Source: Pectinatus brassicae (lineage in GTDB: Bacteria; Bacillota; Negativicutes; Selenomonadales; Selenomonadaceae). Taken from it: a stretch of DNA of 64,000 nucleotides. The notes beneath the pieces were generated by a model. It was not told the DNA's origin. It searched no databases and was given only the letters and a program-made list of their open reading frames with translations. Both the position numbers and the translations under genes were made by a program. Below are positions 54,222 to 62,199 of the stretch, piece by piece. The stretch is from NCBI RefSeq assembly GCF_014201835.1, contig NZ_JACHFH010000005.1, positions 1 to 64,000 on the forward strand. The letters run 5' to 3'. Each line of letters opens with the position of its first letter. Position 1 is the first letter of the stretch.

Positions 54222-54306
54222 ATAGGGGAGCCTTTCATGCACCTAAAATACAACTAGTATAATGCGACGATATTGTATATTGTGATTTTCAGGAAAGGGA
54301 GTACTT

Positions 54307-55596
54307 ATGAAACAATATATTGGACCGGAAAAAATACTGGAAAAAAAGAAAAAATACATTATGCCTTGTCTGGGACATTTTTATCAGGAACCACCGGAAA
54401 TGGTTAAAGGTAATATGCAGTATTTGTTCGACCATACGGGAAAAAAATATACGGATTTTTTTGCCGGTGTTTCAGTAATGAACTGCGGGCACTGTAATCC
54501 TCAAATAACCAAGGCTGTTTGCGATCAGGTAAATGAACTGCAGCATGTCTGTAATATATATCTTACGGAAAATTTTGTTAATTTGGCAGAAAAATTGGCA
54601 CAGGTTACGCCCGGTAATCTGCAAAAATCATTCTTTTGCTCAACTGGAACGGAAGCTAATGAAGGTGCATTACTTTTGGCTCAGCTATATACTAATAACA
54701 GTGAGTATATCAGCCTGCGTCATGGCTTACATGGCCGTACCAAGCTCACGATGAGCCTTACGGGAATAAGTATGTGGCGTACTGATCCTAATCCAGTAGG
54801 CGGTATTCATTTTGCGCCTAATCCTAATTGTTATCGCTGTCCGCTGAAAAAACGCTATCCGGAATGCGATATGGAATGCGCTAATATGATTGAAGATATT
54901 ATCGGCTATGCTACTTCTGATAAAATTGCTGCCTATATTGCTGAGCCAATACAGGGAAATGGTGGGATAGTGGTTCCACCTAAAAACTATTTTAAACGCG
55001 TAAAAGAAATTCTCGATAAGCATAAGATATTATTTATTGCTGATGAAGTCCAGACGGGATTTGCCAGAACAGGCAAAATGTTTGCTATTGAAAATTTTGA
55101 CGTCGTGCCCGATATTATGACTATGGCAAAGGCTCTTGGCAATGGTGCTCCGATAAGTGCGTTTATTGCTAAACCAGAAGTAGCAGATATATATACTAAG
55201 CCTGGGGCGTCAACACTGGGCGGTAATCCAGTCTCAACGGCAGCAGGTATAGCTGTGCTTAACTATATAGAAGAAGCTGATTTAATTGAATGTGCAAAAG
55301 AACGTGGAGCTCAGCTTAAAGCAGGACTGGCAGAAATACAAAATCGTCATAGCATTATCGGGGATATACGTGGTCTTGGCCTTATGGTTGGAGCGGAATT
55401 GGTAGATAAGGACAATAGTCCGGCACCAGAAAAAGCAGATTTAATTGTTGAAGAAATGAAAAATAATGGTTTTATAATTGGTAAAAATGGTATAGCCAGA
55501 AATGTTTTGGCTTTTCAGCCGCCGCTTGTAATAACTAAAGAAGATATTAATAATATGCTTGATGCTTTGGAAAAAGCTATTAGTAAATATGAATAA
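54307..55596 (+). CDS. Class III PLP-dependent aminotransferase
   Basis: Fold-type I aminotransferase of 429 residues in the AGXT2/4-aminobutyrate aminotransferase group. FFCSTGTEANEGALLLA holds the phosphate-binding segment, AYIAEPIQGNGGIVVPP and LFIADEVQTGFARTGKMFA contain the Asp that contacts the PLP nitrogen, and the Schiff-base Lys is Lys275 in MTMAKALGNGAPIS. A Cys-rich insertion (CYRCPLKKRYPECDMEC, about 176-192) is typical of alanine-glyoxylate or beta-alanine type members. The amino donor is not determined. Preceded by AGGAAAGGGAG and by the hairpin repeat region. Confidence 0.9.
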   Translation: MKQYIGPEKILEKKKKYIMPCLGHFYQEPPEMVKGNMQYLFDHTGKKYTDFFAGVSVMNCGHCNPQITKAVCDQVNELQHVCNIYLTENFVNLAEKLAQVTPGNLQKSFFCSTGTEANEGALLLAQLYTNNSEYISLRHGLHGRTKLTMSLTGISMWRTDPNPVGGIHFAPNPNCYRCPLKKRYPECDMECANMIEDIIGYATSDKIAAYIAEPIQGNGGIVVPPKNYFKRVKEILDKHKILFIADEVQTGFARTGKMFAIENFDVVPDIMTMAKALGNGAPISAFIAKPEVADIYTKPGASTLGGNPVSTAAGIAVLNYIEEADLIECAKERGAQLKAGLAEIQNRHSIIGDIRGLGLMVGAELVDKDNSPAPEKADLIVEEMKNNGFIIGKNGIARNVLAFQPPLVITKEDINNMLDALEKAISKYE

Positions 55597-55598
55597 AC

Positions 55599-55628
55599 AA
55601 AAAGCACCGCCAGCTGGCGGTGCTTTTT
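55599..55628. terminator. Bidirectional terminator between aminotransferase and mgsA
   Basis: AAAAAGCACCGCCAG/CTGGCGGTGCTTTTT, a 15-bp stem with almost no loop and T tails on both strands. Confidence 0.92.
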
Positions 55629-55633
55629 GTTTA

Positions 55634-56011
55634 TTAGTCCATTTTATTGGAAACATATTTGAGGATGATATGAGCACTTTTGCGATTAGTAGCTAATGGA
55701 ATGTTATGTACATCACAAATGCGCAGTAAAGCGTTAATATCAGGTTCATGCGGCTGTGAAGTCAAAGGGTCACGTAAAAAAATTACATAATCGACTTTTT
55801 CAGTAGCAATCATAGCACCTATTTGTTGGTCACCGCCTAGTGGACCTGACATCATTGTTTCGACATCAAGCTGATAATTCTTATTTATAAGTGTACCGGT
55901 AGTACGAGTTGCAACAAGATGAAAATTTTTTAATAAATCTTTGTGATTATTGACGAAATCGAGCATTTCATCCTTTTTGGCATCATGAGCTATAAGAGCG
56001 ATTGTTTGCAT
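55634..56011 (-). CDS. mgsA: Methylglyoxal synthase
   Basis: Converts dihydroxyacetone phosphate to methylglyoxal and phosphate. [12 protein letters not shown] at the N-terminus, [20 protein letters not shown] with the catalytic Asp region, and [32 protein letters not shown] are the family signature. At 125 residues it is a normal short form. It is a single gene on the minus strand. Its substrate links to the DhaL subunit elsewhere in this window, though no operon connects them. Confidence 0.95.
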   Translation of the reverse strand: MQTIALIAHDAKKDEMLDFVNNHKDLLKNFHLVATRTTGTLINKNYQLDVETMMSGPLGGDQQIGAMIATEKVDYVIFLRDPLTSQPHEPDINALLRICDVHNIPLATNRKSAHIILKYVSNKMD

Positions 56012-56177
56012 AAATACACCGACTTTCTAAAATTATATGTAATGATTAAAAAATATAAAATATTTATATCTAATATAATCTTTTTTAAAATCTGATAATA
56101 CCAGATAGTATAAATATATTATTAATTATAATTTAGTATAGACTATTTCAGCAAATTCGTAAATATATATCTTTTTC

Positions 56178-56206
56178 TTGCAAGATAATACATCATGTGT
56201 TAAAAT
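56178..56206 (+). promoter_or_regulatory. SRP RNA promoter
   Basis: TTGCAA (56178-56183), 17-base spacer, TAAAAT (56201-56206), a few bases before the RNA start. Confidence 0.65.
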
Positions 56207-56213
56207 AGTTAAG

Positions 56214-56370
56214 CAAAAGCAGTTTCCCAGGTGAGACTGCGGCGCTTGGGTCTCACGCAATGAAGACTCATGAACCCCGTCAGATCCGGAAGGAAGCAGC
56301 GGTAAGTGATCACCTTTATGTGCCGTGAGGGTGCCTGAGCGTCGTAGTCTGACTTGAGAAGCTGTTTTTT
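56214..56370 (+). ncRNA. ffs: Signal recognition particle RNA
   Basis: The universal SRP apical domain is present: GAACCCCGTCAGATCCGGAA, then GGAAGCAGCGGTAAG. The 5' AGCAGTTTC pairs with the 3' GAAGCTGTT to close the rod, followed by seven T. At about 150 nt it is intermediate between the E. coli 4.5S form and the roughly 270-nt Bacillus form; I see no separate Alu-type 5' domain. Position just before dnaX is the common Firmicute arrangement. Confidence 0.93.
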
Positions 56371-56407
56371 TAGTTCGCAAAATTATGTAGTAAAAAGGTG
56401 GTTTATT

Positions 56408-58198
56408 ATGGCATATGTAGCACTGTATCGCAAATGGCGTCCTAAAGATTTTGCTGATTTAGTGGGGCAGGATCATATTAGCCATACTTTGGCACAAGCC
56501 ATAAAGACGGGTAAAATAGGTCATGCTTATTTGTTTTCTGGGCCGCGTGGGACAGGCAAGACAAGTACCGCTAAAATTTTGGCAAAAGCATTAAATTGTG
56601 AGCATGGACCTACAGCTAAGCCTTGTAATAAATGCAGCAACTGCTCAAAAATAAATAATAATACCTTTATGGATGTATATGAAATAGATGCTGCCTCCAA
56701 CCGTGGTATTGATGAAATACGCGATTTGCGTGAGACGGTAAAATATGCACCAGTTGATGGTAAATATAAAGTATATATAATCGATGAAGTTCATATGCTG
56801 ACATCGGAAGCATTTAATGCTTTACTTAAAACATTGGAAGAGCCACCTTCGAATGTTGTTTTTATTTTAGCAACAACTGAAGTACATAAAGTTCCTACTA
56901 CGATACAATCACGTTGTCAGCGGTATGATTTTAAACGAATAACCAAAAAAGATATCCAAAAACAGTTAGAAAAAATAACAAGTAGTATTGGTGTTGTATG
57001 TGAAGATGAAGCACTAGAGACAATAGCAGTACATGCTGATGGCGGCATGCGCGATGCCTTAAGCCTGCTCGATCAATGTACGGCACAATCAGATGAAAAG
57101 CTGACAAAAGAAAAAGTAACAGAAATTTTGGGGATTATTGCCCATGAATCATTGTGGAAGATTACTGATGCGATAGCCGCTCATGATATACAGAGTATTT
57201 TGCAGGAAATAGCTGATATATTGAACACTGGTAAATCAATCAGTCAATTATTGACTGAGCTTAGCTGGCATTGGCGTTCTCTTATGGTTTATAAAGCGGC
57301 GCAAACCTTGACGCTTGATATGTATAAGGAAGATTTTGCGGTAATAAAAAGACAGTCTGACAGTTTTACACATGAACAACTTACAACTATGATAAAAACT
57401 GTCTACGAAGCACTCGGACAAACTCGTTGGTCACCGCAGCCGCGCGTAACTGTGGAAATGGCATTAATGAAATTATGTTATCCCTATGAAAATAGGGAAG
57501 CAACAGTTCCAACTAATGAAAAAATAAATATGCTGGAAGCAAAAATAATGCATTTGGAAAAATTACTGTCCAATATCGGACAGCAGGCAGCAAATGCACC
57601 AGTAATGCAGACAAAGATTTCTGTAAAAGCTACTGGACCTGGACAGGTAGAAAATGTTAAAAAATCACTGCCTTTAGAAGCGGCAGAATCATTGTTGCCG
57701 GATATTAAAGTACAGAAAAATACTGAAACAGCATCTTTGGTACAACCGGCAATTGATATAACAGATGCTGATGCATCATCTATTTGGCAGGTTGCTTTAC
57801 GTGAATTAAAAATGCAGCATAAAATACCAGCCTTAGCTTGTGTGGAAAAGGCGCAGCCTCGCTCACTGCAAAATGGACAGCTGGTATTGGCATTTAAAGC
57901 GTCTTTTTTAAAAGCTCGTACGGAACGGGATGATTATCGGAATCTATTGGAAGGAATCCTGTTCGAAAAAACAGGGCAGACCATACGTCTTGTTTGTATA
58001 ATGGATGAATCAGCTGGGGCGAAATCATCAGAAAAAGCCCCAGCCAAACAAACAAAAACAGCAACAGTACCTGTTGACAAAACTAAGATTATTGTTGCTG
58101 ATGATGATTTGAATGAAGAAGAACAAAAGAGATTAAAAAATGCTGTTAATATATTTGGCAATAATATAGTTAATGAAGATAAGGAAACTGATAAATAA
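56408..58198 (+). CDS. dnaX: DNA polymerase III subunits gamma/tau
   Basis: The clamp-loader ATPase. Walker A GPRGTGKTS is at residues 45-53, a zinc module with Cys residues in LNCEHGPTAKPCNKCSNCSK lies near 60-80, Walker B is in VYIIDEVHMLT and sensor 1 in ILATTEVHKVPTTIQSRCQRY. The C-terminal half (from about 380) is a low-similarity tau region with acidic end. Total 596 residues. ATG 56408 follows AAGGTGG. It is directly downstream of the SRP RNA. YbaB/recR, which often follow, are not next here. Confidence 0.95.
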   Translation: MAYVALYRKWRPKDFADLVGQDHISHTLAQAIKTGKIGHAYLFSGPRGTGKTSTAKILAKALNCEHGPTAKPCNKCSNCSKINNNTFMDVYEIDAASNRGIDEIRDLRETVKYAPVDGKYKVYIIDEVHMLTSEAFNALLKTLEEPPSNVVFILATTEVHKVPTTIQSRCQRYDFKRITKKDIQKQLEKITSSIGVVCEDEALETIAVHADGGMRDALSLLDQCTAQSDEKLTKEKVTEILGIIAHESLWKITDAIAAHDIQSILQEIADILNTGKSISQLLTELSWHWRSLMVYKAAQTLTLDMYKEDFAVIKRQSDSFTHEQLTTMIKTVYEALGQTRWSPQPRVTVEMALMKLCYPYENREATVPTNEKINMLEAKIMHLEKLLSNIGQQAANAPVMQTKISVKATGPGQVENVKKSLPLEAAESLLPDIKVQKNTETASLVQPAIDITDADASSIWQVALRELKMQHKIPALACVEKAQPRSLQNGQLVLAFKASFLKARTERDDYRNLLEGILFEKTGQTIRLVCIMDESAGAKSSEKAPAKQTKTATVPVDKTKIIVADDDLNEEEQKRLKNAVNIFGNNIVNEDKETDK

Positions 58199-58215
58199 AC
58201 CTTCATTGTAAAAAT

Positions 58216-58247
58216 AAAAACCAATGCATTGTTTTGCATTGGTTTTT
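58216..58247. terminator. Bidirectional terminator after dnaX
   Basis: AAAAACCAATGCA/TGCATTGGTTTTT with T tails on both strands. Confidence 0.9.
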
Positions 58248-58251
58248 ATTT

Positions 58252-58584
58252 TTAAGCAGCGATATATCGCAGATAACAGCTATAAATGAAAAATAAAAAG
58301 GCAAAGCCCATACAAACAAAGCTAAAATATTTTACCCAATCGGTATATTTTTCGCTAAGTTTAGCATGACGCTGAGCATAAATTGATAATAAAGCACCTT
58401 CTAATAATATGTAAATTACACGGTCAAGAATTGCCAGCTGACTCCAGCCAATCATCAAAAAAATAAAGTTGATACAAATGAGGATGATTAGAACAATGTC
58501 GCGGCCCGGCTTAGCTGGCGACGGAGTCGAAGGCTTTTTAGATTTTTCAATCTTTTCACTGATACGTTTGGAGTATCGTGACAT
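58252..58584 (-). CDS. Hypothetical three-helix membrane protein
   Basis: A protein of 110 residues with a basic, proline-rich cytoplasmic N-terminus (about 1-28) and three hydrophobic helices (about 29-47, 52-68 and 85-107). ATG 58584 has AAGGA nine bases upstream. I do not recognise the family. It is a single gene that shares a terminator with dnaX. Confidence 0.7.
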   Translation of the reverse strand: MSRYSKRISEKIEKSKKPSTPSPAKPGRDIVLIILICINFIFLMIGWSQLAILDRVIYILLEGALLSIYAQRHAKLSEKYTDWVKYFSFVCMGFAFLFFIYSCYLRYIAA

Positions 58585-58589
58585 TAACA

Positions 58590-58940
58590 CCAGTCCTTTT
58601 ATATTAGATTTGTCTTATTATACCATATATTTTAGCGGCTGACTAACACTAATCTAGTTGTATGACAAAAGATATGAAATTTATAATATATATTCTTTAT
58701 CAATAGGGAAATTGTACTAAATTGCAGCAAAATATATGAATATATGTAAAGGTGTCTTTGTTTAAAAAAAGTTATAAGAATTGTTTCTGGATTGATAAAA
58801 ATAACTGTACAATTTAAAAAAAATATTACACTATAATGTATTTTTTTTTCAGAATATGGATTGCTACTTTGGTAAAGGCTTGGTACAATATAACATATTA
58901 GTTTTAAATTTTATTAAAGATATAGAATTGAGGTGTACAT
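58590..58940. other. AT-rich region upstream of the DhaR-like regulator
   Basis: About 350 bases between divergent genes. Apart from A/T runs I see no long reading frame, no sigma-54 GG-N10-GC element and no clear operator until the inverted repeat at 58941. Confidence 0.5.
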
Positions 58941-58966
58941 TTTGCGTCATATGTATACGACGCAAA
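58941..58966 (+). promoter_or_regulatory. Inverted repeat over a 10-codon leader frame before the regulator
   Basis: TTTGCGTC (58941-58948) and GACGCAAA (58959-58966) form a perfect 8-bp inverted repeat. A GAGGTG site (58930-58935) precedes TTG 58942, which opens a 10-codon frame whose TAA overlaps the regulator's ATG (TAATG, 58972-58976). The regulator has no ribosome site of its own, so coupling or hairpin control is possible. Confidence 0.45.
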
Positions 58967-58973
58967 GACTATA

Positions 58974-60878
58974 ATGATTAGACAAAATCGCAATAGAGAA
59001 AAACTCGCGAATTATTATAATATGTTTACACAAATGGGAACATTGGATCCTAATGTCCATCCGTGGGTCGCTGAGTCTTGGGAAAAAAGTAAACAGCATA
59101 ATATAGATATAAAAAGATTTAACGATTTACAGGGATTAAATAAGGATGAACTAAAAATATTACAGGGACACCATCGGGCTGCTATTGAATATATGCAGGA
59201 ATATACAGAAGGAATAAAAGATTTCCTGCAGGAATATGATTTAAGTTTATTACTGCTTGATAAAGACTGTAATGTATTAAAAAATTATTCCTCGCCTTAT
59301 AATAGACTATTGTCAAAAAAAATTGAAGGTGTAAATCTTCAGTTGGAAAATGTAGGTACTTTTAGTGCCAACATAACAGCACAGTATAAGAGTATGTTTT
59401 GGCTATTTGGGCCTGAGATGTGGCTGCAAAACTATCATGACTGTGATTCTGGTTCAGCACCAATATTCGTTTGCGGTGAAATGAATTATATAGTAACAAT
59501 TTTGTGTCGGGACTATGATAAATTGCCACAGGATGCCATAATTTCATTATTGATGTCGATAAAGACAGCAATGGAAATACATTTAAAACAAAAGACATTT
59601 TTGCAGGCACAAAAAACTATTCTTGATGCTACCCCGTTTGCTGTATATCATATACTTAAAAATGGTGATGTTGCTTATGCCAATAAATTGGGTGAATCAC
59701 GTTTGGCAGGTATAGGCGCTATTGATAAAGATGTAACACTTAATCTTAACGAGGTTTTGCTTAATTACCAGCACACACCTATATATAAAGGTTTTGATGG
59801 AATATCATGCATAAATCAGGAAGTTACCTGGACGACAACAAGCAAAACTTATGAGGATATTACCACAGTAATACCGATAAAAGATGAATTTGACCAAAGT
59901 GTAAGCAGTGTAGTAACAGTTACTATGCCAATAGAAGATTTGCGTATGCTGGTAGCACATGCAGCAGGGTATACAGCTAAATATAGTCTTGATACAATAG
60001 TCGGTGATAGCACAGCCTGTGTGTCAATGAAAGACAGGGCAATGCGGGCAGCACGAAAAAATAATCATATTTTATTGCAGGGAGAACCGGGAACGGGCAA
60101 GCAGCGTTTAGCGCATGGAATTCATATGGCAGGTCTGCGTGCCAATGGTCCGCTTATCTCTATTAACTGTGGTGATGTTCCACCGGAATTATTGGAACAG
60201 GAATTATTTGGTGCCAAAACTGGACAGGAAGTAAGCCATCCGGGTAAATTGGAATTAGCCAGCGGCGGTTCCTTGTTGATGGATGAAATTGAAAAACTGC
60301 CATTATCGCTCGCAGAAAAACTTGCCCATGCTCTGCAGACTAGAAAAATACGCCGTATCGGCGAAGATATTGAGCGTAGTATCAATATGCGGATAATTGC
60401 TTCTTCTGATGGTAATTTGCGTCGTTTGTGCGAAAAAAATCTCTTTGATGAAAGTCTTTTTGAAATAATTTCACGTAGCATAATTCATTTACCACCGCTT
60501 AGAAGTCGTCGTGAAGACATATTGTTATTAGCAAACAGCATAATGAGTGAACTTTTGGCACAGCATAAAATCCCAGCTAAAGAATGGTCGGACGAGGCGA
60601 TTAAAGTACTGTCAGAATATGATTGGCCGGGCAATATCAAGCAATTGCAGGGAGTAATTGAAAATGCTGTATTAAGCACTTCCAGCAATATAATTAAGGC
60701 TGAAAATATCAACCTTATGGGTAATATTAAACCAGACAGCAAATGGAAAGAAGATAAGGAAATATTTATCAGGGCATGGCAGTCGGCCGGCGGCAATGTC
60801 AGTCGTTTAGCCAATTTGCTTGGTGTGAGTCGTGTTACCTTATATCGTTATATAAAAAAATATGGCGTAGAAAAATAA
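58974..60878 (+). CDS. AcoR/DhaR-type AAA+ transcriptional regulator lacking GAFTGA
   Basis: A protein of 634 residues: an N-terminal GAF-like sensor (about 20-210, opening HPWVAESWEKSK as in AcoR/DhaR proteins), a PAS-like domain (about 215-320), an AAA+ domain with Walker A GEPGTGKQ at 370-377 and Walker B SLLMDEIEKLPL, and a Fis-type HTH at the end (VSRLANLLGVSRVTLYRYIKKYG). Where sigma-54 activators have GAFTGA, this one reads ELFGAKTGQEVSHPGK, so contact with sigma-54 is unlikely. DhaR of E. coli is a related sigma-70 regulator; calling this one DhaR is inference. Confidence 0.8.
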   Translation: MIRQNRNREKLANYYNMFTQMGTLDPNVHPWVAESWEKSKQHNIDIKRFNDLQGLNKDELKILQGHHRAAIEYMQEYTEGIKDFLQEYDLSLLLLDKDCNVLKNYSSPYNRLLSKKIEGVNLQLENVGTFSANITAQYKSMFWLFGPEMWLQNYHDCDSGSAPIFVCGEMNYIVTILCRDYDKLPQDAIISLLMSIKTAMEIHLKQKTFLQAQKTILDATPFAVYHILKNGDVAYANKLGESRLAGIGAIDKDVTLNLNEVLLNYQHTPIYKGFDGISCINQEVTWTTTSKTYEDITTVIPIKDEFDQSVSSVVTVTMPIEDLRMLVAHAAGYTAKYSLDTIVGDSTACVSMKDRAMRAARKNNHILLQGEPGTGKQRLAHGIHMAGLRANGPLISINCGDVPPELLEQELFGAKTGQEVSHPGKLELASGGSLLMDEIEKLPLSLAEKLAHALQTRKIRRIGEDIERSINMRIIASSDGNLRRLCEKNLFDESLFEIISRSIIHLPPLRSRREDILLLANSIMSELLAQHKIPAKEWSDEAIKVLSEYDWPGNIKQLQGVIENAVLSTSSNIIKAENINLMGNIKPDSKWKEDKEIFIRAWQSAGGNVSRLANLLGVSRVTLYRYIKKYGVEK

Positions 60879-60885
60879 AAATGTG

Positions 60886-60927
60886 GTTGGCAATGAAGTA
60901 TTTTATACTTTCATTGCCAGCCTTTTT
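60886..60927 (+). terminator. Terminator of the regulator gene
   Basis: GGTTGGCAATGAA/TTCATTGCCAGCC, then TTTTT. Confidence 0.88.
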
Positions 60928-61098
60928 CGTCTTTAAATATATTTTATATAGTAAAAAAGATAGTATACTATTAAAGTTAATTCAATATTTGTGCTTAAAT
61001 AAACGCATATTCTGTTAGAAAAATAATAATAAGAAAAATATGTACTTAATTAAATGCCGATATACCTGTTTATGCGTATAAATGACAAAATATCAAGA

Positions 61099-61126
61099 TT
61101 GCACTATAGAATATAAGTGTTATAAT
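61099..61126 (+). promoter_or_regulatory. Promoter of a short transcript
   Basis: TTGCAC (61099-61104), 16-base spacer, TATAAT (61121-61126). The interval from the previous terminator to here (60928-61098) holds nothing recognisable. Confidence 0.6.
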
Positions 61127-61132
61127 AATAAT

Positions 61133-61207
61133 CATTCCCAAGCTATACAGATAAATATTATTTTTCAATGGAAATGCACTGTTTTAAATAATAGTGCCGG
61201 TTTTTTT
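61133..61207 (+). ncRNA. Short leader RNA ending in an intrinsic terminator (sRNA or attenuator)
   Basis: From the predicted start near 61133 the RNA runs only about 75 nt to a terminator: GCACT (61176-61180), loop, AGTGC (61193-61197), CGG and a run of T. TATTATTT (61156-61163) can alternatively pair with AAATAATA (61186-61193), which would break the terminator stem. The next gene starts at 61228, so this may be an attenuated leader. Confidence 0.45.
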
Positions 61208-61227
61208 GTTAAAGGGAGATGTGTTGC

Positions 61228-61341
61228 ATGAAAGAAAAAAATACTAAGAATAATCCTGTAGCGGAAGCTGATGAAATGCACAAAGAATTACCACACAAAA
61301 AGCAAAAGAAGTTGAAAAAACCAAAAAGAGTATATAATTAA
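61228..61341 (+). CDS. Small highly basic protein, 37 residues
   Basis: ATG 61228 has GGGAG nine bases upstream. The product begins MKEKNTKNNPVAEADEMHKE and ends with a dense lysine tract (HKKQKKLKKPKRVYN). No membrane segment, no known domain. Its stop codon lies within the left arm of a 26-bp inverted repeat. It may bind nucleic acid through its charge. Its reality rests on a good ribosome site and promoter only. Confidence 0.5.
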   Translation: MKEKNTKNNPVAEADEMHKELPHKKQKKLKKPKRVYN

Positions 61342-61396
61342 CACGATTAAAGCCCTCTATCATGAATAATTGATAGAGGGCTTTAATCGTGTTAAT
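61337..61396. repeat. 26-bp perfect inverted repeat
   Basis: The arms 61337-61362 and 61371-61396 are exact reverse complements with an 8-base loop (TGAATAAT). It starts at the stop codon of the small basic gene. The stem core CCCTCTATCA is terminator-like, but the T run is inside the stem rather than after it. Confidence 0.75.
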
Positions 61397-61496
61397 ATAT
61401 ATTTTTTTCTTTTAAAATAGATAATTGTGCTAAATGTTAATTATATCAAGATCGTGCTAGAGGCTTTTTACTGTTTTTATTTAATATTAAGTTAAT

Positions 61497-61525
61497 TTGA
61501 CATTAAATAAAGATGGTATTAATAT
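61497..61525 (+). promoter_or_regulatory. Promoter of the HTH regulator with GGTA repeats
   Basis: TTGACA (61497-61502), 17-base spacer, TAATAT (61520-61525). GGTA boxes recur at 61515, 61529 and 61547, the last inside ATATAGAGGTATAAAA (61540-61555), just before the start codon. Confidence 0.75.
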
Positions 61526-61556
61526 ATAGGTACATAAATATATAGAGGTATAAAAT

Positions 61557-62042
61557 ATGAAATTTTTAACACCGCAGCAGGTAGCAGATATGCTGCAAGT
61601 TGACTGTGATACAATAATAGCGTGGTTAAAGCAAAATAAATTGCCAGCTGTTAAGATTGGCGATGTTTGGCGGATAGAGGAAGAACGGCTGCAAAATTAT
61701 TTACAGCAGGAACTTGATAAAAATAGTATTGAAGAAAAATATGCTGATTATGAAGATAATGTTATACCTAAAAAAGGACGACGTGGCAGGAAACCAACTG
61801 GTAAATATGATGGTCTGAAAGAAGTCTTAAAAAATACTAAGGGAAAACTTATTAATATGACTTTTGCTGAGGTACAGGATCATATGGGAGATAGTCTGCC
61901 CCAGTCGGCTTATCGTTTGCGACCATGGTGGGCAAATGATTATACACATTCTCAAGCTAGGGCATGGTTGCATAGTGGTTGGGAAACACGCAATGTGGAT
62001 TTAAAGAATCATAAAGTTACTTTTGAACGGATAAAAAAATAG
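61557..62042 (+). CDS. HTH (excisionase-like) DNA-binding protein with C-terminal DUF7662-like domain
   Basis: Residues 1-50 form an excisionase/MerR-type winged helix (FLTPQQVADMLQVDCDTIIAWLKQNKLPAVKIGDVWRIEEERLQNYL). After an acidic linker and a basic GRRGRKPTGKYDGL patch, residues 85-161 contain MTFAEVQDHMGDSLPQSAYRLRPWWANDYTHSQARAWLHSGW, a small domain seen in many hypothetical and restriction-linked proteins and called DUF7662; I name that from memory. Motifs upstream of this gene recur at the next promoter, which suggests it is an autoregulated repressor of the small-gene/cas10 region. Confidence 0.8.
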   Translation: MKFLTPQQVADMLQVDCDTIIAWLKQNKLPAVKIGDVWRIEEERLQNYLQQELDKNSIEEKYADYEDNVIPKKGRRGRKPTGKYDGLKEVLKNTKGKLINMTFAEVQDHMGDSLPQSAYRLRPWWANDYTHSQARAWLHSGWETRNVDLKNHKVTFERIKK

Positions 62043-62118
62043 GTTTATAAAAAATTTAATAAAGAAATGCTAAAAAGAGAGGCTGTCGTAGGTTTTTAGC
62101 TTTATAATAAAAAAATCA

Positions 62119-62147
62119 TTGACAACCTTTAAATACCTCTATATAAT
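62119..62147 (+). promoter_or_regulatory. Consensus promoter upstream of the small genes, overlapped by an operator-like motif
   Basis: TTGACA (62119-62124), 17-base spacer, TATAAT (62142-62147): both hexamers perfect. TACCTCTATAT (62134-62144) is the exact inverse of ATATAGAGGTA at 61540-61550, and GGTAC (62152-62156) and AGGTATAAAA (62161-62170) also repeat motifs upstream of the HTH gene. Repression by the HTH protein is likely. Confidence 0.75.
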
Positions 62148-62199
62148 TATGGGTACTTAAAGGTATAAAAATATAGGAAAATAAAACAGGGAGAGAATA

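Larger units (their letters stand above)
54041..54240. repeat. Composite intergenic hairpin repeat
   Basis: About 200 bases between genes consist almost wholly of short perfect hairpins: CTTGAC-GAA-GTCAAG (54114-54128), GGGTTAACCC, GGCAGC-TTT-GCTGCC (54148-54162), and two related copies of a 48-49 base unit (54053-54101 and 54174-54221). The middle part resembles intergenic palindromic repeats common in gut Firmicutes. The second unit appears inserted between AGCTCC and the AGGGGAGCC that would complete such an element. Confidence 0.65.

Noticed and set aside
54160-54240. tRNA or T-box-like RNA in the hairpin repeat region
   Set aside because: The hairpins do not form a cloverleaf and there is no CCA-ready acceptor stem; the pattern fits palindromic intergenic repeats.
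58590-58973. Sigma-54 promoter or enhancer sites for the AAA+ regulator
   Set aside because: No GG-N10-GC element is visible, and the regulator lacks GAFTGA, so there is no reason to expect one.
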